A stretch of DNA of 64,000 nucleotides, taken from NCBI GenBank assembly GCA_035937795.1, contig DASZHO010000062.1:14964-78963 (forward strand), written 5' to 3'. The stretch's first letter is position 1. The number at the start of each line of letters is the position of its first letter. Positions 9,834-19,019 of this stretch are shown here, piece by piece. The notes below the pieces were generated by a model that made no database searches, had not been told where the DNA came from, and saw only the letters and a list, made by a program, of their open reading frames with translations. Source of the stretch: JAMQPK01 sp035937795. Its GTDB lineage: Bacteria; Acidobacteriota; Vicinamibacteria; Vicinamibacterales; JAMQPK01. A program made the position numbers and the translations under genes.

Positions 9834-11089
9834 GCCGCCACCGCGAGGTAGTCCTGAATTGCCTCGATCGCGCGCGCAACCCCGTTCTCCTTCCGGATCT
9901 TCGCGCCAAGAGCGGCTGCGCGACGGCGCATCTCTCTGTCCGCGGTACGCCGGATGGCGTCGGCTAAGTTGTCAGCCGTTAGCTGCTTGACCGGGATAGG
10001 ACATGAACCTGCGCCAAGCTGAAACACTTGTCGCCCCCAGAACGGCTGGTCACCGAAGACCGGTACGACAACAGACGGCAGATCAGCGCGTAATGCTGCT
10101 CCGGTCACTCCGGCCCCGCCGTGATGCACGGCTGCGGATACCTGGGGAAACAGCCAGCTGTGGGGCACCGAATCGATGCTCAACACGTCATCCGTCAGTC
10201 GACCAGTTCGCAGTCGGCTGCCACCTGCGACGACGACGCCGCGCTGACGGGCGCGTGTCAGCGCCCCGACCACGATGTCGGTCGCCGCCTCGGGCTCTGG
10301 GAACGGCGTGCTTCCAAACCCGACGAACAGGGGCGGCGAACCGGACCCCAGAAAGTCAACCAATTCGCTCGGCGGCAGCCACCCCGGTGTGTCGTCCAGA
10401 AACCAATATCCCGTCACGTGAATCCAACTGCCACAGTCGGGTGACCCGGGCACGACAGATGGACTGTATGCGTCCAACACCGGGATGCGCTGACGGTTCA
10501 TCGCGCCGAACGGCTCTCTCAAAGGAAGCGGCGGCAGCTCAAGAATGTTCCGGCGCGCAGAGTTTGTGACGTGCCGAAGCTGGTTCCAGATCAGGATGCG
10601 GAAAACAGCCGCGCTGAAAGCACTCAATTCTCCGCGCAGTGCAGTCACCAGATTTGTGCGACCCGCCCAGTCATGCCTTGTTGGTGCGAACGACGCTCGA
10701 ATCAGCGGCACTCCGAGCCGCTCGGCGATATGTATACCGATCGGGAGGCCCATCGGAGGGACGATAAGCGCCTCGACATCCCGGCAGGCTTGCCAGTAGC
10801 TGGCGATACCAGCCTCGATGGTCGAAGCCGCCACACGCACGAAGCCGCGCAGAAAACCGATGGTGCTGACGCGTCGCTCTATCCAGTCGCGCCCCGCGGC
10901 GGTGTTCGCGATCTCCTGCGGAGTGTCGCCGATCCGAAGATGGTCGAGGCCATGACGCCGAACAAGCGTCTCGAAACCGCCCAGCGTGACGACGCGAGCG
11001 TAATGCCCCCCCAGCTTCAGGCCAACACCCAACGCAACACTCGGTTGGACGTCGCCTTGAGAGCCAATGGCCAGAATATCGATGCGCAT
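9830..11089 (-). CDS. GT1-family (UGT-like) glycosyltransferase
   Basis: A 419-residue GT-B glycosyltransferase. The N-terminal GSQGDVQP motif and the C-terminal donor-site motif HHGGAGVTG are typical of the sterol-glucosyltransferase/mycobacterial glycopeptidolipid-type branch of GT1. It is closely paralogous to the enzyme at 12906-14180: both have GS(Q/E)GDV, WIxVTGYWFLD, HHGGAG and FWGRxVF stretches. It probably transfers a nucleotide-activated sugar to a lipid or glycolipid in the cytoplasm. A methyltransferase gene overlaps its 3' end and an FkbM methyltransferase gene lies 20 bp upstream, suggesting a methylated sugar chain. Donor and acceptor are not readable. Confidence 0.9.
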   Translation of the reverse strand: MRIDILAIGSQGDVQPSVALGVGLKLGGHYARVVTLGGFETLVRRHGLDHLRIGDTPQEIANTAAGRDWIERRVSTIGFLRGFVRVAASTIEAGIASYWQACRDVEALIVPPMGLPIGIHIAERLGVPLIRASFAPTRHDWAGRTNLVTALRGELSAFSAAVFRILIWNQLRHVTNSARRNILELPPLPLREPFGAMNRQRIPVLDAYSPSVVPGSPDCGSWIHVTGYWFLDDTPGWLPPSELVDFLGSGSPPLFVGFGSTPFPEPEAATDIVVGALTRARQRGVVVAGGSRLRTGRLTDDVLSIDSVPHSWLFPQVSAAVHHGGAGVTGAALRADLPSVVVPVFGDQPFWGRQVFQLGAGSCPIPVKQLTADNLADAIRRTADREMRRRAAALGAKIRKENGVARAIEAIQDYLAVAA

Positions 11090-11109
11090 GGATCGAATTG
11101 AAAGTACGC

Positions 11110-12030
11110 TTAAGCCACTGACACAGCTGTGCGAGATCGCCCAGAGACGGCGCCGGTCCCACGCTCGGCGAACAGGAGTCCACGGCCGACCCCCTTGTAC
11201 ATGTTTTCATCCTCGCAGTACATCTTCTCGTCCAGCACGGTGCTAAGCCCCCGCTCAGCCAGTAATTCGACGACGCGGCGGCCGAGGTCCATCGAGTGAT
11301 ACTCGACGATCAGCCGATCCACGATCGGGAACGATTCGTGGGCTCCCTGAAGTACGTCGAGCTCAAAACCCTCGACATCGACCTTCAAGAGGTCGATCCG
11401 GTTGATCCCAAGCGTGCGCACGACCCGGTCAACAGTCTGGACTTCGACCCTCACACGACTTCCTCCGGCGCGAGGCATCCATTCGGGCCGGAGCGAGCCC
11501 ATGGGCGTGAGCCCCTCGGGAACGAGCAGGTCCGCCGATCCGGCAGTTGCACCGAGAGCGCAGTTGATGGCCATCACATGGTGCTCCACGTTATTGGCAC
11601 GGACCGACTTCTGGAGGCGGCGGTAACAGTCCGGATTCGGCTCGAAGGCGTAGACGTGCGCACCTCGCCGCGCTTGCTGGACCGCATAGACTCCGGCGTT
11701 GGCTCCAACGTCAAACACAATCCAGCCGGGTTGCGGGACAAAATCTGGGAGCCGGTCGTAGCCGCGCACCCAGTAGACCTCCTGTGGAGTGAGCAACTCG
11801 CCGGTACCAAGCCCAAAAACGTGCGTCACTCCTTGAAGACGCAGCGTTTCGTCTCGTTGACCATTTGATGACCCCCTGAGGCGCCACAGCACGACCTTGA
11901 GGAAGAGTCCCAGAACCCGCGCCATTTCGACTGGGCCGCTCGCCAGGCGGACCGTGTTCAGCAAAGACCGGAGGAAGATCCTCGCATTGCTCGCGGAAAG
12001 ACGCTGCCAGTCGCGCGCCGGCGTTCTCAC
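11110..12030 (-). CDS. FkbM-family methyltransferase
   Basis: A 306-residue SAM-dependent methyltransferase with FkbM family features: motif I VFDVGANAGVYA near residue 100, the acidic motif YAFEPNP and the late motif LLKVDVEGFELDVL. FkbM enzymes usually O-methylate polyketide or sugar hydroxyls. The start is GTG 12030, supported by a GGAGG Shine-Dalgarno six bases upstream. The gene lies between the TylF-type methyltransferase gene (32 bp upstream) and a glycosyltransferase gene (20 bp downstream), which fits sugar O-methylation in the same pathway. Confidence 0.88.
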   Translation of the reverse strand: MRTPARDWQRLSASNARIFLRSLLNTVRLASGPVEMARVLGLFLKVVLWRLRGSSNGQRDETLRLQGVTHVFGLGTGELLTPQEVYWVRGYDRLPDFVPQPGWIVFDVGANAGVYAVQQARRGAHVYAFEPNPDCYRRLQKSVRANNVEHHVMAINCALGATAGSADLLVPEGLTPMGSLRPEWMPRAGGSRVRVEVQTVDRVVRTLGINRIDLLKVDVEGFELDVLQGAHESFPIVDRLIVEYHSMDLGRRVVELLAERGLSTVLDEKMYCEDENMYKGVGRGLLFAERGTGAVSGRSRTAVSVA

Positions 12031-12062
12031 TGTGGACCTCCGTTACCGCACTGTGCCATGGG

Positions 12063-12905
12063 CTACGCTCTTCGCCAGAATGCGCCGGTCCAATCGATCT
12101 GCTCGATGGAGTCCGTGATGCCGTTCTCCTGTCTATACTCCGTGACAGCCTGTCGTGCACCACTCTGACTGTAGTAGTCGTCGATGATGCAATAGCCGCC
12201 GGTCGAAAGCTTGGGGTAAAGGGCGCGTAGGGCGTCCATCGTAGACTGGTACATGTCGCCATCCAGACGCAACAGCGCCAGTCGTTCGATCGGCGCCGAC
12301 GGGAGCGTGTCGCTGAACCAACCTGGGATGAATCGAACCTGATCATCGAGGAGACCGTAGCGCTCGAAATTCGCGCGCACCTGCTCGAGCGGAACGGCGA
12401 GGGTATTCTTGAACCTCGAGAGGTCTAACTGCTCGTCATCCCGCCAGACTCCAGGCTGCGGCTTTGGCAGGCCCTGGAACGAGTCCGCTACCCAGACAAT
12501 CCGATCCGTGTCGCCATAAGCCTTCAGCACGCCCCGCATGAAGATCGACGCGCCTCCGCGCCAGACTCCGGTTTCGATGACATCGCCGGGTACGTCGTCT
12601 TGAAGGACGCGCTCGAGAGAGGACTGAAGACTGTCGAGGCGCCTCAGGCCGACCATGGTTTCGGCGTCCACCGGCCAATCGCGTCCTTCGCTGCGCATCT
12701 TGGGATCGGCGGCCACGCGCTGCACCACGGTCCATCCGCGAGCCTTCAGGTACAACTGAAGGGGGAGAAACCACCATCGCATGATGCCGAACCACGGCTC
12801 GGCCGCAGAAAACGTCTCGGATGCGATCGCCCGGGTCAGGCTCTTCTTCAACAGATCGAGGTACAGCACCTCCACGCGCGTATTAATCAAGGTGGCTGGT
12901 TCCAT
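12063..12905 (-). CDS. TylF/MycF-family macrocin-type O-methyltransferase
   Basis: A 280-residue member of the TylF family, SAM- and Mg-dependent O-methyltransferases that act on sugar hydroxyls of glycosylated natural products. Visible family motifs are DVIETGVWRGGAS, VADSFQGLP, LRLDGDMY (metal and SAM region) and YCIIDDYY. The ATG at 12905 directly abuts the stop of the upstream glycosyltransferase gene. With FkbM and the class I enzyme it makes three methyltransferases interleaved with four glycosyltransferases, strong context for an O-methylated oligosaccharide. Confidence 0.92.
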   Translation of the reverse strand: MEPATLINTRVEVLYLDLLKKSLTRAIASETFSAAEPWFGIMRWWFLPLQLYLKARGWTVVQRVAADPKMRSEGRDWPVDAETMVGLRRLDSLQSSLERVLQDDVPGDVIETGVWRGGASIFMRGVLKAYGDTDRIVWVADSFQGLPKPQPGVWRDDEQLDLSRFKNTLAVPLEQVRANFERYGLLDDQVRFIPGWFSDTLPSAPIERLALLRLDGDMYQSTMDALRALYPKLSTGGYCIIDDYYSQSGARQAVTEYRQENGITDSIEQIDWTGAFWRRA

Positions 12906-14180
12906 TCACGCAGTCCTTTTCAGGTGGCGTTCGAAGGTGGTAACGGCTCGAGCCACGCCGTCTTCGGCCCGGATCCGCTCGCCCAAGGCGGCGGCCCGTT
13001 TGTGCATCTCCCCGTCTGTCGTCGCCAGGCGGATGGCCTCGGCGAGAGCTTCCATTTTCAGGTGCTTTCGCCTGATCGGCTGAGGGCCGACGCCGAGCTC
13101 GAAGACGCGCCTGCCCCAGAAGAACTGATCCAAAAAGAACGGGACGATCACAGTCGGCACACCCGCGCGCAAGCTGGCGGCCGTGGTACCCGCGCCGCCG
13201 TGGTGGACGACCGCTGCCACTCGAGGGAGCAGCCAGTCAAAAGGGACCCAATCGATAGCGAAAATATCGCGCGGCAGCTCGGAGGGACGCAGACCGCCCC
13301 ACCCCGTGAGCACCATGGCGCGCTGTCCCGTCAAGGCCAAGGCACCGACGACAGTTCGTGCAAGCTCGGTCGGGTCGCGGTTCGTCATGCTCCCGAAACC
13401 GCCGATGTACACCGGGGGAGGGCCATCGTCCAGAAAGGCGACCAAAGCGGGAGGCGGGGTCCAGTCGGCCGACCGGTCCAGGAACCAATAACCCGTCACG
13501 TCGATCCAACTTCCCCAGTCCGGCGGCGGCGGCGCGACCTCCCCGCTATAGCAGTACAGCAGCAGTTGTTGCTGCCGATCCAGTTCTCCAAACGGCTCGA
13601 GACGTGGCAGCGTCTCAGGACCCAGCACCTCACGACAGGCGCCGGCTACCCACGGCCGAGCGAGTTGCCAGAGGAGCTGACGCTGCGCATGATAGGACGC
13701 CAGGTTGAAGCGCTCACTGAGCGGGAGCCATTTCGGCACAAAGTCCACCGGGTACGAACGCGTCGGCGAGACCGGGAAATAAAACGCCCTGACGAGTGGT
13801 ACCTGCAGCTTCTTCGCGATCGCGTAACCAAACAAGTACGGCAGGATGGAGACGATGATCACGTCCGCGTCCTGACACGCTTCCCAGCAGTCCCGCAGCC
13901 GTTGGCGCATAAGGGGCGCGTCAACGTCAGTGAATGTGCGCCACCAGCGGAATACGTTCCGGCCGTCGTCGAGCAATGCCCGCACCTGGCGATTGTCCGC
14001 TAGCTCGCGCGGATCCCCCGCGACCGAAGCGAAGTCCAGGCCGCATCCACGCACCAGAGACTCAAACCCGGGATGCGCGACGATTCGTACGTGATGACCG
14101 GCGGCATGCAATCCGGCGCCAAACGCCACGTACGGGCGCACATCACCCTCGGAACCGACAGTGATGACTCTAATGCGCAC
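12906..14180 (-). CDS. GT1-family (UGT-like) glycosyltransferase
   Basis: A 424-residue GT-B enzyme with VGSEGDVRPYV at the N-terminus and the donor-binding motif HHGGAGTT near residue 330. It is the paralogue of the enzyme at 9830-11089. I place the start at GTG 14180 because GGAGAGG precedes it at the right distance and the upstream gene stops at 14198; a TTG at 14210 would also be open but overlaps that gene. It most likely adds one sugar in the glycan of the cluster product. The acceptor is unknown. Confidence 0.9.
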   Translation of the reverse strand: MRIRVITVGSEGDVRPYVAFGAGLHAAGHHVRIVAHPGFESLVRGCGLDFASVAGDPRELADNRQVRALLDDGRNVFRWWRTFTDVDAPLMRQRLRDCWEACQDADVIIVSILPYLFGYAIAKKLQVPLVRAFYFPVSPTRSYPVDFVPKWLPLSERFNLASYHAQRQLLWQLARPWVAGACREVLGPETLPRLEPFGELDRQQQLLLYCYSGEVAPPPPDWGSWIDVTGYWFLDRSADWTPPPALVAFLDDGPPPVYIGGFGSMTNRDPTELARTVVGALALTGQRAMVLTGWGGLRPSELPRDIFAIDWVPFDWLLPRVAAVVHHGGAGTTAASLRAGVPTVIVPFFLDQFFWGRRVFELGVGPQPIRRKHLKMEALAEAIRLATTDGEMHKRAAALGERIRAEDGVARAVTTFERHLKRTA

Positions 14181-14197
14181 GTCCCTCTCCACCCCCG

Positions 14198-16471
14198 CTA
14201 GTTCGTGCAAAATTCACTGGAGATCACCTCCTGCGGCATCCGTGCGAACAGCTCGAGCCGTCGTTCGAGCTTGGCCATCATGATCTCGAGGTCGGTCGCA
14301 TCGGGTTGCCGAACAGAAGCGGATGCCTTCTGTGGGTTGAGGGTCTCGAGAGACTCGCTGATCTGGCAGCTCGCTGCCAATGTTTGCGCATCCGCAATCA
14401 TCTCGCGCACTGTCGTCACCTTCCGGACTGCGCCGCGGAATCGCCCGCGTTGGTTCAAACGGTCGACTTCGTGCAGGAGCCCGGCAAAGGTCATCGGTGG
14501 CGTGAGGAGCGGAAGGGCCACCAGGTTCGACTGGTCGGAGACGCGGCCTTTTTTCACCACCACGACGTAGTACATGTACTTCTTGTCCGTTTGCACGGTA
14601 GTGTCGAGGTAGAACAAGTCTTGGGTCGCCCCGATTTGCTCGTACGGGCCGATGTACGTGTCCCGGACTAGATTGCCACTAATCCCGTTCCACGCTTCGA
14701 TGTTCAGCTGGGTGCGTACCTGGATAGGGAGTCGCTCCGCGCGCCAGATCTGATACAGCTCGGCGCCGGGCGCCACTTTCCATGACAGCAGAGCGTCGCC
14801 GCTTCTGGTCGGCTCGATCTCCAGGCGGTCTGGTGGATCGGGCGCAGCGGACCCGTGAGGAGCAGCGCGAAAAATGGCGAGTCCGTAGTAGTCGTTCACC
14901 GTGCCGAAAAACGCGCCGTGTGGCGTTGTCGCCATCGTCCGGATGCCATAGTCGAAACGGCCGCCGAAAGGATCGGAAGCGTCGGCAAAGCCGTTTGTGG
15001 TGATTGCGGTGTAGTACCAACCGTCGTTCGTTCGATAGAGGTGAGCCCCCATGTTGTGCTGCAGCAGTGGGCCATACACGGGGTCGTTCTTCGATCCGAC
15101 GCTTCCGTTATAGGTCCCGATGAACAGGGACCCATAGACATCGTCCATTTGCCACGCGTGATCGTTCATGCTATGGCCGAATCCGACATCCAGGCCGCTG
15201 AGCGGATACTTCCATTCTGAACCGCCGTTAGACGATGGAACAGCGCGTGGTTGCCCGATCACCAGGTCCCATGTATCGTCAGGGTTGATGCGTACAATCT
15301 CGGTAAACGACGCGGTTCCCACGTACAGGCGGCCGTGGTATTCATGCATGCTCACGACGGACCTGCTGGCGAGCCTGGGGTCCGGATGGTATGCACCGCT
15401 CGGTATGACCGTGACGAACTCGTACGGGGGTGTTCCTTCGGCGCGCGTTTTGATGACTGAGTAGCCGGCGCCTACCGGATCGAATGTCCCCAGGTACAGC
15501 CACCCGTTGAACGACGCCATTTCGTAGAACACTAATTCCGGCGGAGCGGCCAGGAACCAGGCGTCATCGCCCTTGGCTGGGTCAGCCGAGCCTATGAGCG
15601 AACCCTGGCCGAAGATTGGGCCCGAGAGCACGAAGAGCTTTCCCGCGTGGGACACTGGCGACCGAAAGCTGGAGTGGTCAGAGTTGAAGGGCAAGTCACC
15701 CAGAAACGTTCCTGGATTCTGCGGAATCGGCGTGAAATTGAGGCCGTCGGTGGTGCGCAGGATACGCGGCGGCGGAATCTTCGTGCTATCCCACATGACG
15801 GCGGTGTTCACGCCGAACGCGTACAGGGCCTCCGTGCCATCGGGATCCGTATGCGGCGCCATACCGCGGAAGGTCATCTCGAACGGTAGCTTCTTCCCTG
15901 GGCGGCCGGGGTTATCGAGTTCAAGGGGCGATTGGAACACTCGCGACCAGGTGTCAACCTGATCCCGCTCGCGGTCGCGCTCGCGTGCGTCCGAGCCGGA
16001 GCGACCGTCTCGGCCGGGATCGCGGGAGCCATCATCGCGATCATGGGAATCGTCACCCCAATGGGGGTTGTCGACGCCTGGTGTCCAGCGCCAGATCTCG
16101 GCCTGAAGGGAGAGGTCCCCACCGTCAGGTGGGCACGACAGATCGGGATCCGGGGGAGGATAGGGAAGAAAGGTGTCGGCAAATTCCCGGCTGATGACCC
16201 CGGCCGCGAATTGCCAGATCGCAAAGAGGCTGGTGCACACCGCAGCTCGACCCGTGCCGACGTAGAGGGCGCCGTGCCACCACACCATGGACTGGGCCCA
16301 GCTGTTGTTCCGGTCGCCGAAGCCCCGAGGCGCCGCCTGCTGGAAGTCTTCGGCCGTGATCGGCCGGGCGCCGGACTCGTGTGCCTGCGCTGCCGGACTG
16401 AGGTCGATAATCGCGGCAACCGCCAGCAGAGCCGTCATCAATGCCGCAAGTGCGTACCGTCTCGTCTTCAT
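14198..16471 (-). CDS. Exported protein of unknown function, beta-propeller-like, inside the glycolipid cluster
   Basis: A 757-residue protein starting at ATG 16471 with a clear signal peptide (about 29 residues ending AQA). After it come repeats of the form LYVGT/LFIGT with W-rich strands, suggesting a seven-bladed-propeller-like fold. A highly charged low-complexity insert rich in Asp, Arg and Ser lies at about residues 133-173. A fibronectin-like stretch (LLSWKVAPGAELYQIWRAE) follows, then a helical C-terminus with several Cys. No catalytic signature is recognised. It lies 47 bp downstream of the PD40-type lipoprotein gene and just before a glycosyltransferase gene, so a role in envelope transport or surface display of the cluster product is possible; this is inference only. 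Confidence 0.8.
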   Translation of the reverse strand: MKTRRYALAALMTALLAVAAIIDLSPAAQAHESGARPITAEDFQQAAPRGFGDRNNSWAQSMVWWHGALYVGTGRAAVCTSLFAIWQFAAGVISREFADTFLPYPPPDPDLSCPPDGGDLSLQAEIWRWTPGVDNPHWGDDSHDRDDGSRDPGRDGRSGSDARERDRERDQVDTWSRVFQSPLELDNPGRPGKKLPFEMTFRGMAPHTDPDGTEALYAFGVNTAVMWDSTKIPPPRILRTTDGLNFTPIPQNPGTFLGDLPFNSDHSSFRSPVSHAGKLFVLSGPIFGQGSLIGSADPAKGDDAWFLAAPPELVFYEMASFNGWLYLGTFDPVGAGYSVIKTRAEGTPPYEFVTVIPSGAYHPDPRLASRSVVSMHEYHGRLYVGTASFTEIVRINPDDTWDLVIGQPRAVPSSNGGSEWKYPLSGLDVGFGHSMNDHAWQMDDVYGSLFIGTYNGSVGSKNDPVYGPLLQHNMGAHLYRTNDGWYYTAITTNGFADASDPFGGRFDYGIRTMATTPHGAFFGTVNDYYGLAIFRAAPHGSAAPDPPDRLEIEPTRSGDALLSWKVAPGAELYQIWRAERLPIQVRTQLNIEAWNGISGNLVRDTYIGPYEQIGATQDLFYLDTTVQTDKKYMYYVVVVKKGRVSDQSNLVALPLLTPPMTFAGLLHEVDRLNQRGRFRGAVRKVTTVREMIADAQTLAASCQISESLETLNPQKASASVRQPDATDLEIMMAKLERRLELFARMPQEVISSEFCTN

Positions 16472-16518
16472 AGGTAACCTGCTCCCGATTCTTACGCTCA
16501 TTGCATGGAACACTGACG

Positions 16519-17700
16519 TCAACGGGCCCCGACCCGAGAACGGTTGCCGCACGGGCCCTTGAAGGTGATGATCGAGGCCTCCACCTCGGGAAAGAAGAGG
16601 TGGAGAGCGGAGATCGATCTGCCGTCGGGATACCATTCGCCGTTGGCCGCTACCCCTCCTCTTTTGTCGTAGTCCGGATAGCCAGGTGAATTGTAGTGAG
16701 TGAGCTGCTGAAGCCCGCTGCCGTCTTTATTCATCAACATGAATTCAGTCTTGAGGAAAAGGAAGTTGTGCGACAACCGGTTATTTCGGAACGGATACGA
16801 GCTCATGAAGAAGATCTTCTCGCCGTCGGGAGAGAAGACTCCGTGCTCGTCCCATACCCCCGGAGTGTTGGTTAGATTGCGGACGCTGCCTGTGGTGATG
16901 TCAAGAACGTACTGATCCTGCCCCTGCGGGTCCTTCATCCCGATGTCGGCTGTGATCACCAACGACTTACCATCGGGCGCGAAGTTGCCGGGCTCGACCC
17001 AATTGGCGCCAGCCGGCGTGATGTTTCTGAGATTGGCGAAAGAAGGCACACCGTTTCGGTCTTCGCGGAAGTCGGCCAGTATGAGTTCCCAGCGGCCGAA
17101 CAGGTTCTTGAAAACGTTGCCATCGACGATCTGCGCCCACACCCCCTGTTTGCCATCGGGAGTGAACGGGATGCCAGTGAACCCGTCGCCCCGCTGGCTG
17201 CCGCCGAAGTCCGAAAGCCGGTGCCACTCGCTGCCGTCGGGTCGCGTGGCGTAGATGTTCACAAACAGGCCTGACAGTATCCAGCCTTCGATCATGCTCT
17301 TTGTATAAATGAGCGGCTTCTTGTACTCGTCCCGTTCGGCGGCGAGCAGGATCCACTTACCGGACGGGTGCCAGTGCGGCTGCTGCTTGTGGCGTTTGAC
17401 TGCCGGGCTGTTCGGGCGCTCGCTGCATGTGATGCAGGTGGGACTGTTGCTCCCTTTCGCACCAACATAGAGCTGGTAAGTGCCTGCCGCGTCCTTCTTG
17501 TTCAGAACGTATTGCTCGCCGGTAGGAGACCACATCGCAAGCCCATCCGCATGCGCGATGTCTCGAACTTCGCACTCCGGATCGCCAGGCGCGCCGGCAT
17601 CTGGTCGTCTCTGCGTCGCGGATGTACCGGCATGATCAGAGGTCGAAGCGCAGCTAAGACCGAGCTGGACAGCGAGCAGGATGATCGCGTTCGCCTTCAT
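16519..17700 (-). CDS. TolB-like PD40 beta-propeller protein, probable lipoprotein
   Basis: A 393-residue exported protein. The N-terminus is hydrophobic and ends in a lipobox-like LGLSC, though the -3 position is Gly rather than Leu. It is followed by PD40/WD40-like repeats with the marks WSPTGEQY, WHPSGKWIL, FTPDGKQG, FAPDGKSL and FSPDGEKIFF, as in TolB and related periplasmic propellers. Its ATG overlaps the stop of the preceding glycosyltransferase gene by 4 bp. Function in the cluster is unknown; a periplasmic binding or scaffold role alongside the neighbouring exported protein is a guess. Confidence 0.82.
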   Translation of the reverse strand: MKANAIILLAVQLGLSCASTSDHAGTSATQRRPDAGAPGDPECEVRDIAHADGLAMWSPTGEQYVLNKKDAAGTYQLYVGAKGSNSPTCITCSERPNSPAVKRHKQQPHWHPSGKWILLAAERDEYKKPLIYTKSMIEGWILSGLFVNIYATRPDGSEWHRLSDFGGSQRGDGFTGIPFTPDGKQGVWAQIVDGNVFKNLFGRWELILADFREDRNGVPSFANLRNITPAGANWVEPGNFAPDGKSLVITADIGMKDPQGQDQYVLDITTGSVRNLTNTPGVWDEHGVFSPDGEKIFFMSSYPFRNNRLSHNFLFLKTEFMLMNKDGSGLQQLTHYNSPGYPDYDKRGGVAANGEWYPDGRSISALHLFFPEVEASIITFKGPCGNRSRVGAR

Positions 17701-19019
17701 GCGGCTGTCGCCGGTACCGGCGCCTCTTTCGCAAGCTTCTCAAGCAGCTTACCCGCCCCCGCTGGTCCAGGCGCCTCGGCGAATCGACGCGCCATACGCC
17801 GCGCATTTTCGCGGAAGGCCGGCTCGTCGAGCAGCCGCATGACCGCCGCGCGCACCCGATCAGGAGTGCAACGGCGCGGCGCCAGACGCAGCCCCACCCC
17901 GGCTTCGACGACGCGCTGAGCGTTATCACTCTTATCCCAGAACGTGGGCACCACCACCAGCGGCACCCCGGCCTTGAGCGAGGCTAATACTGTGGCCGCT
18001 CCACCCGTTGTCACGATAACCGCGCAGCGCGGGAGGAGGTCCTCGTGGCTGACCCAGCGCTCTACGTGAACATTTGCCGCCAACGAGTGAAAGCCGAGCG
18101 TTACTGGATCGCGGGATTGGGTGCCGGTCGTCAGGATGACCTCCATCGGTTGATTGGCGAGCCCCTCCGCAGTCGCGCGGAGCAGAAACGGCTCCTGATA
18201 CTGCGCAGTCCCCTCAGTCGCATGAACCCACGGTCGGTCGACCGGCAGTGCATCCAACCAGTCGAGTGGCGCTGCACCCGCAGGCCTGGTCCAGACGCAC
18301 GGGCCGATGTAATGCACATTGGCCGGCTGATCGCGACGGTTGTAATCGAGCTCCGGTACGCTGGGAATCAGGTAGAGCGGCAGGCGGCCGGTGAACGCAT
18401 TCACCGAACAACCCATTGGACGCAGGCCATACCGTGCCCTGATGTGATTGACGTGGCGGCGCATATTATTTGCGACGATGTCCACGCCTAGTTGCGCCAC
18501 GCGCGCGAGCAGGCGGGTTCGTAAGGTCCGCGGCGGTGGCAGACCCGGACCCCAAGGCGGCGCATCGGGCCCAGGAATCATCGATCCGATCATCTGAGTT
18601 AAGAGGGCAACCGGGATGCCGGTCAGCTCCCACACAACTAAAATCGACGCCCATAACGCCGGATCGGTGATGATGACGTCCGGCCGCCACGTGCGGATGA
18701 TTGACCGCAGGTCGGCAACCATCTCCGGGATGGAACCGGCAAGCATGTCGCGATACGCCGTCATCGCGACCGACAGCGTTCGATACTTCGGCTGCGTGGC
18801 GGGCACCTCGGCCTCGAGCGCATGGATCCGTTCGTAGCGTCGCTGGTCCACGTGATCGAAGGCGAAGAGTGTGAATCCCTCACCCTCGACCACCGACCGT
18901 GCTGACTCGTGGCTGTAGAAAGCCACGTCATGACCTCGCTCCCGCAGCGCGTGAGCCACACTGATCTGCGGGTAGAGGTGGCCAACAAACGGCCAGCATG
19001 TCACGAGAAAGTGCGCCAT
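17697..19019 (-). CDS. GT1-family (MGT-like) glycosyltransferase
   Basis: A 440-residue GT-B glycosyltransferase starting MAHFLVTCWPFVGH at ATG 19019, which shares one base with the stop of the upstream gene (TGATG). The donor-site segment reads TTGGAATVLASLKAGVPLV, so the usual His of HGG is Thr, and it ends with WDKSDNAQRVVEAG. It is the tandem paralogue of the next gene, with matching LPSGPDAPP-like and GPCVW motifs. It should add a sugar in the cytoplasm; donor unknown. The open frame extends upstream to 19295, but that part lies over the neighbour and was not used. Confidence 0.9.
   Translation of the reverse strand: MAHFLVTCWPFVGHLYPQISVAHALRERGHDVAFYSHESARSVVEGEGFTLFAFDHVDQRRYERIHALEAEVPATQPKYRTLSVAMTAYRDMLAGSIPEMVADLRSIIRTWRPDVIITDPALWASILVVWELTGIPVALLTQMIGSMIPGPDAPPWGPGLPPPRTLRTRLLARVAQLGVDIVANNMRRHVNHIRARYGLRPMGCSVNAFTGRLPLYLIPSVPELDYNRRDQPANVHYIGPCVWTRPAGAAPLDWLDALPVDRPWVHATEGTAQYQEPFLLRATAEGLANQPMEVILTTGTQSRDPVTLGFHSLAANVHVERWVSHEDLLPRCAVIVTTGGAATVLASLKAGVPLVVVPTFWDKSDNAQRVVEAGVGLRLAPRRCTPDRVRAAVMRLLDEPAFRENARRMARRFAEAPGPAGAGKLLEKLAKEAPVPATAA

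Noticed and set aside
14198..16636. Upstream extension of the 757-residue exported protein to 16636.
   Set aside because: The extra 55 residues precede the signal peptide, would run over the end of the PD40 gene and have no export logic; ATG 16471 fits.
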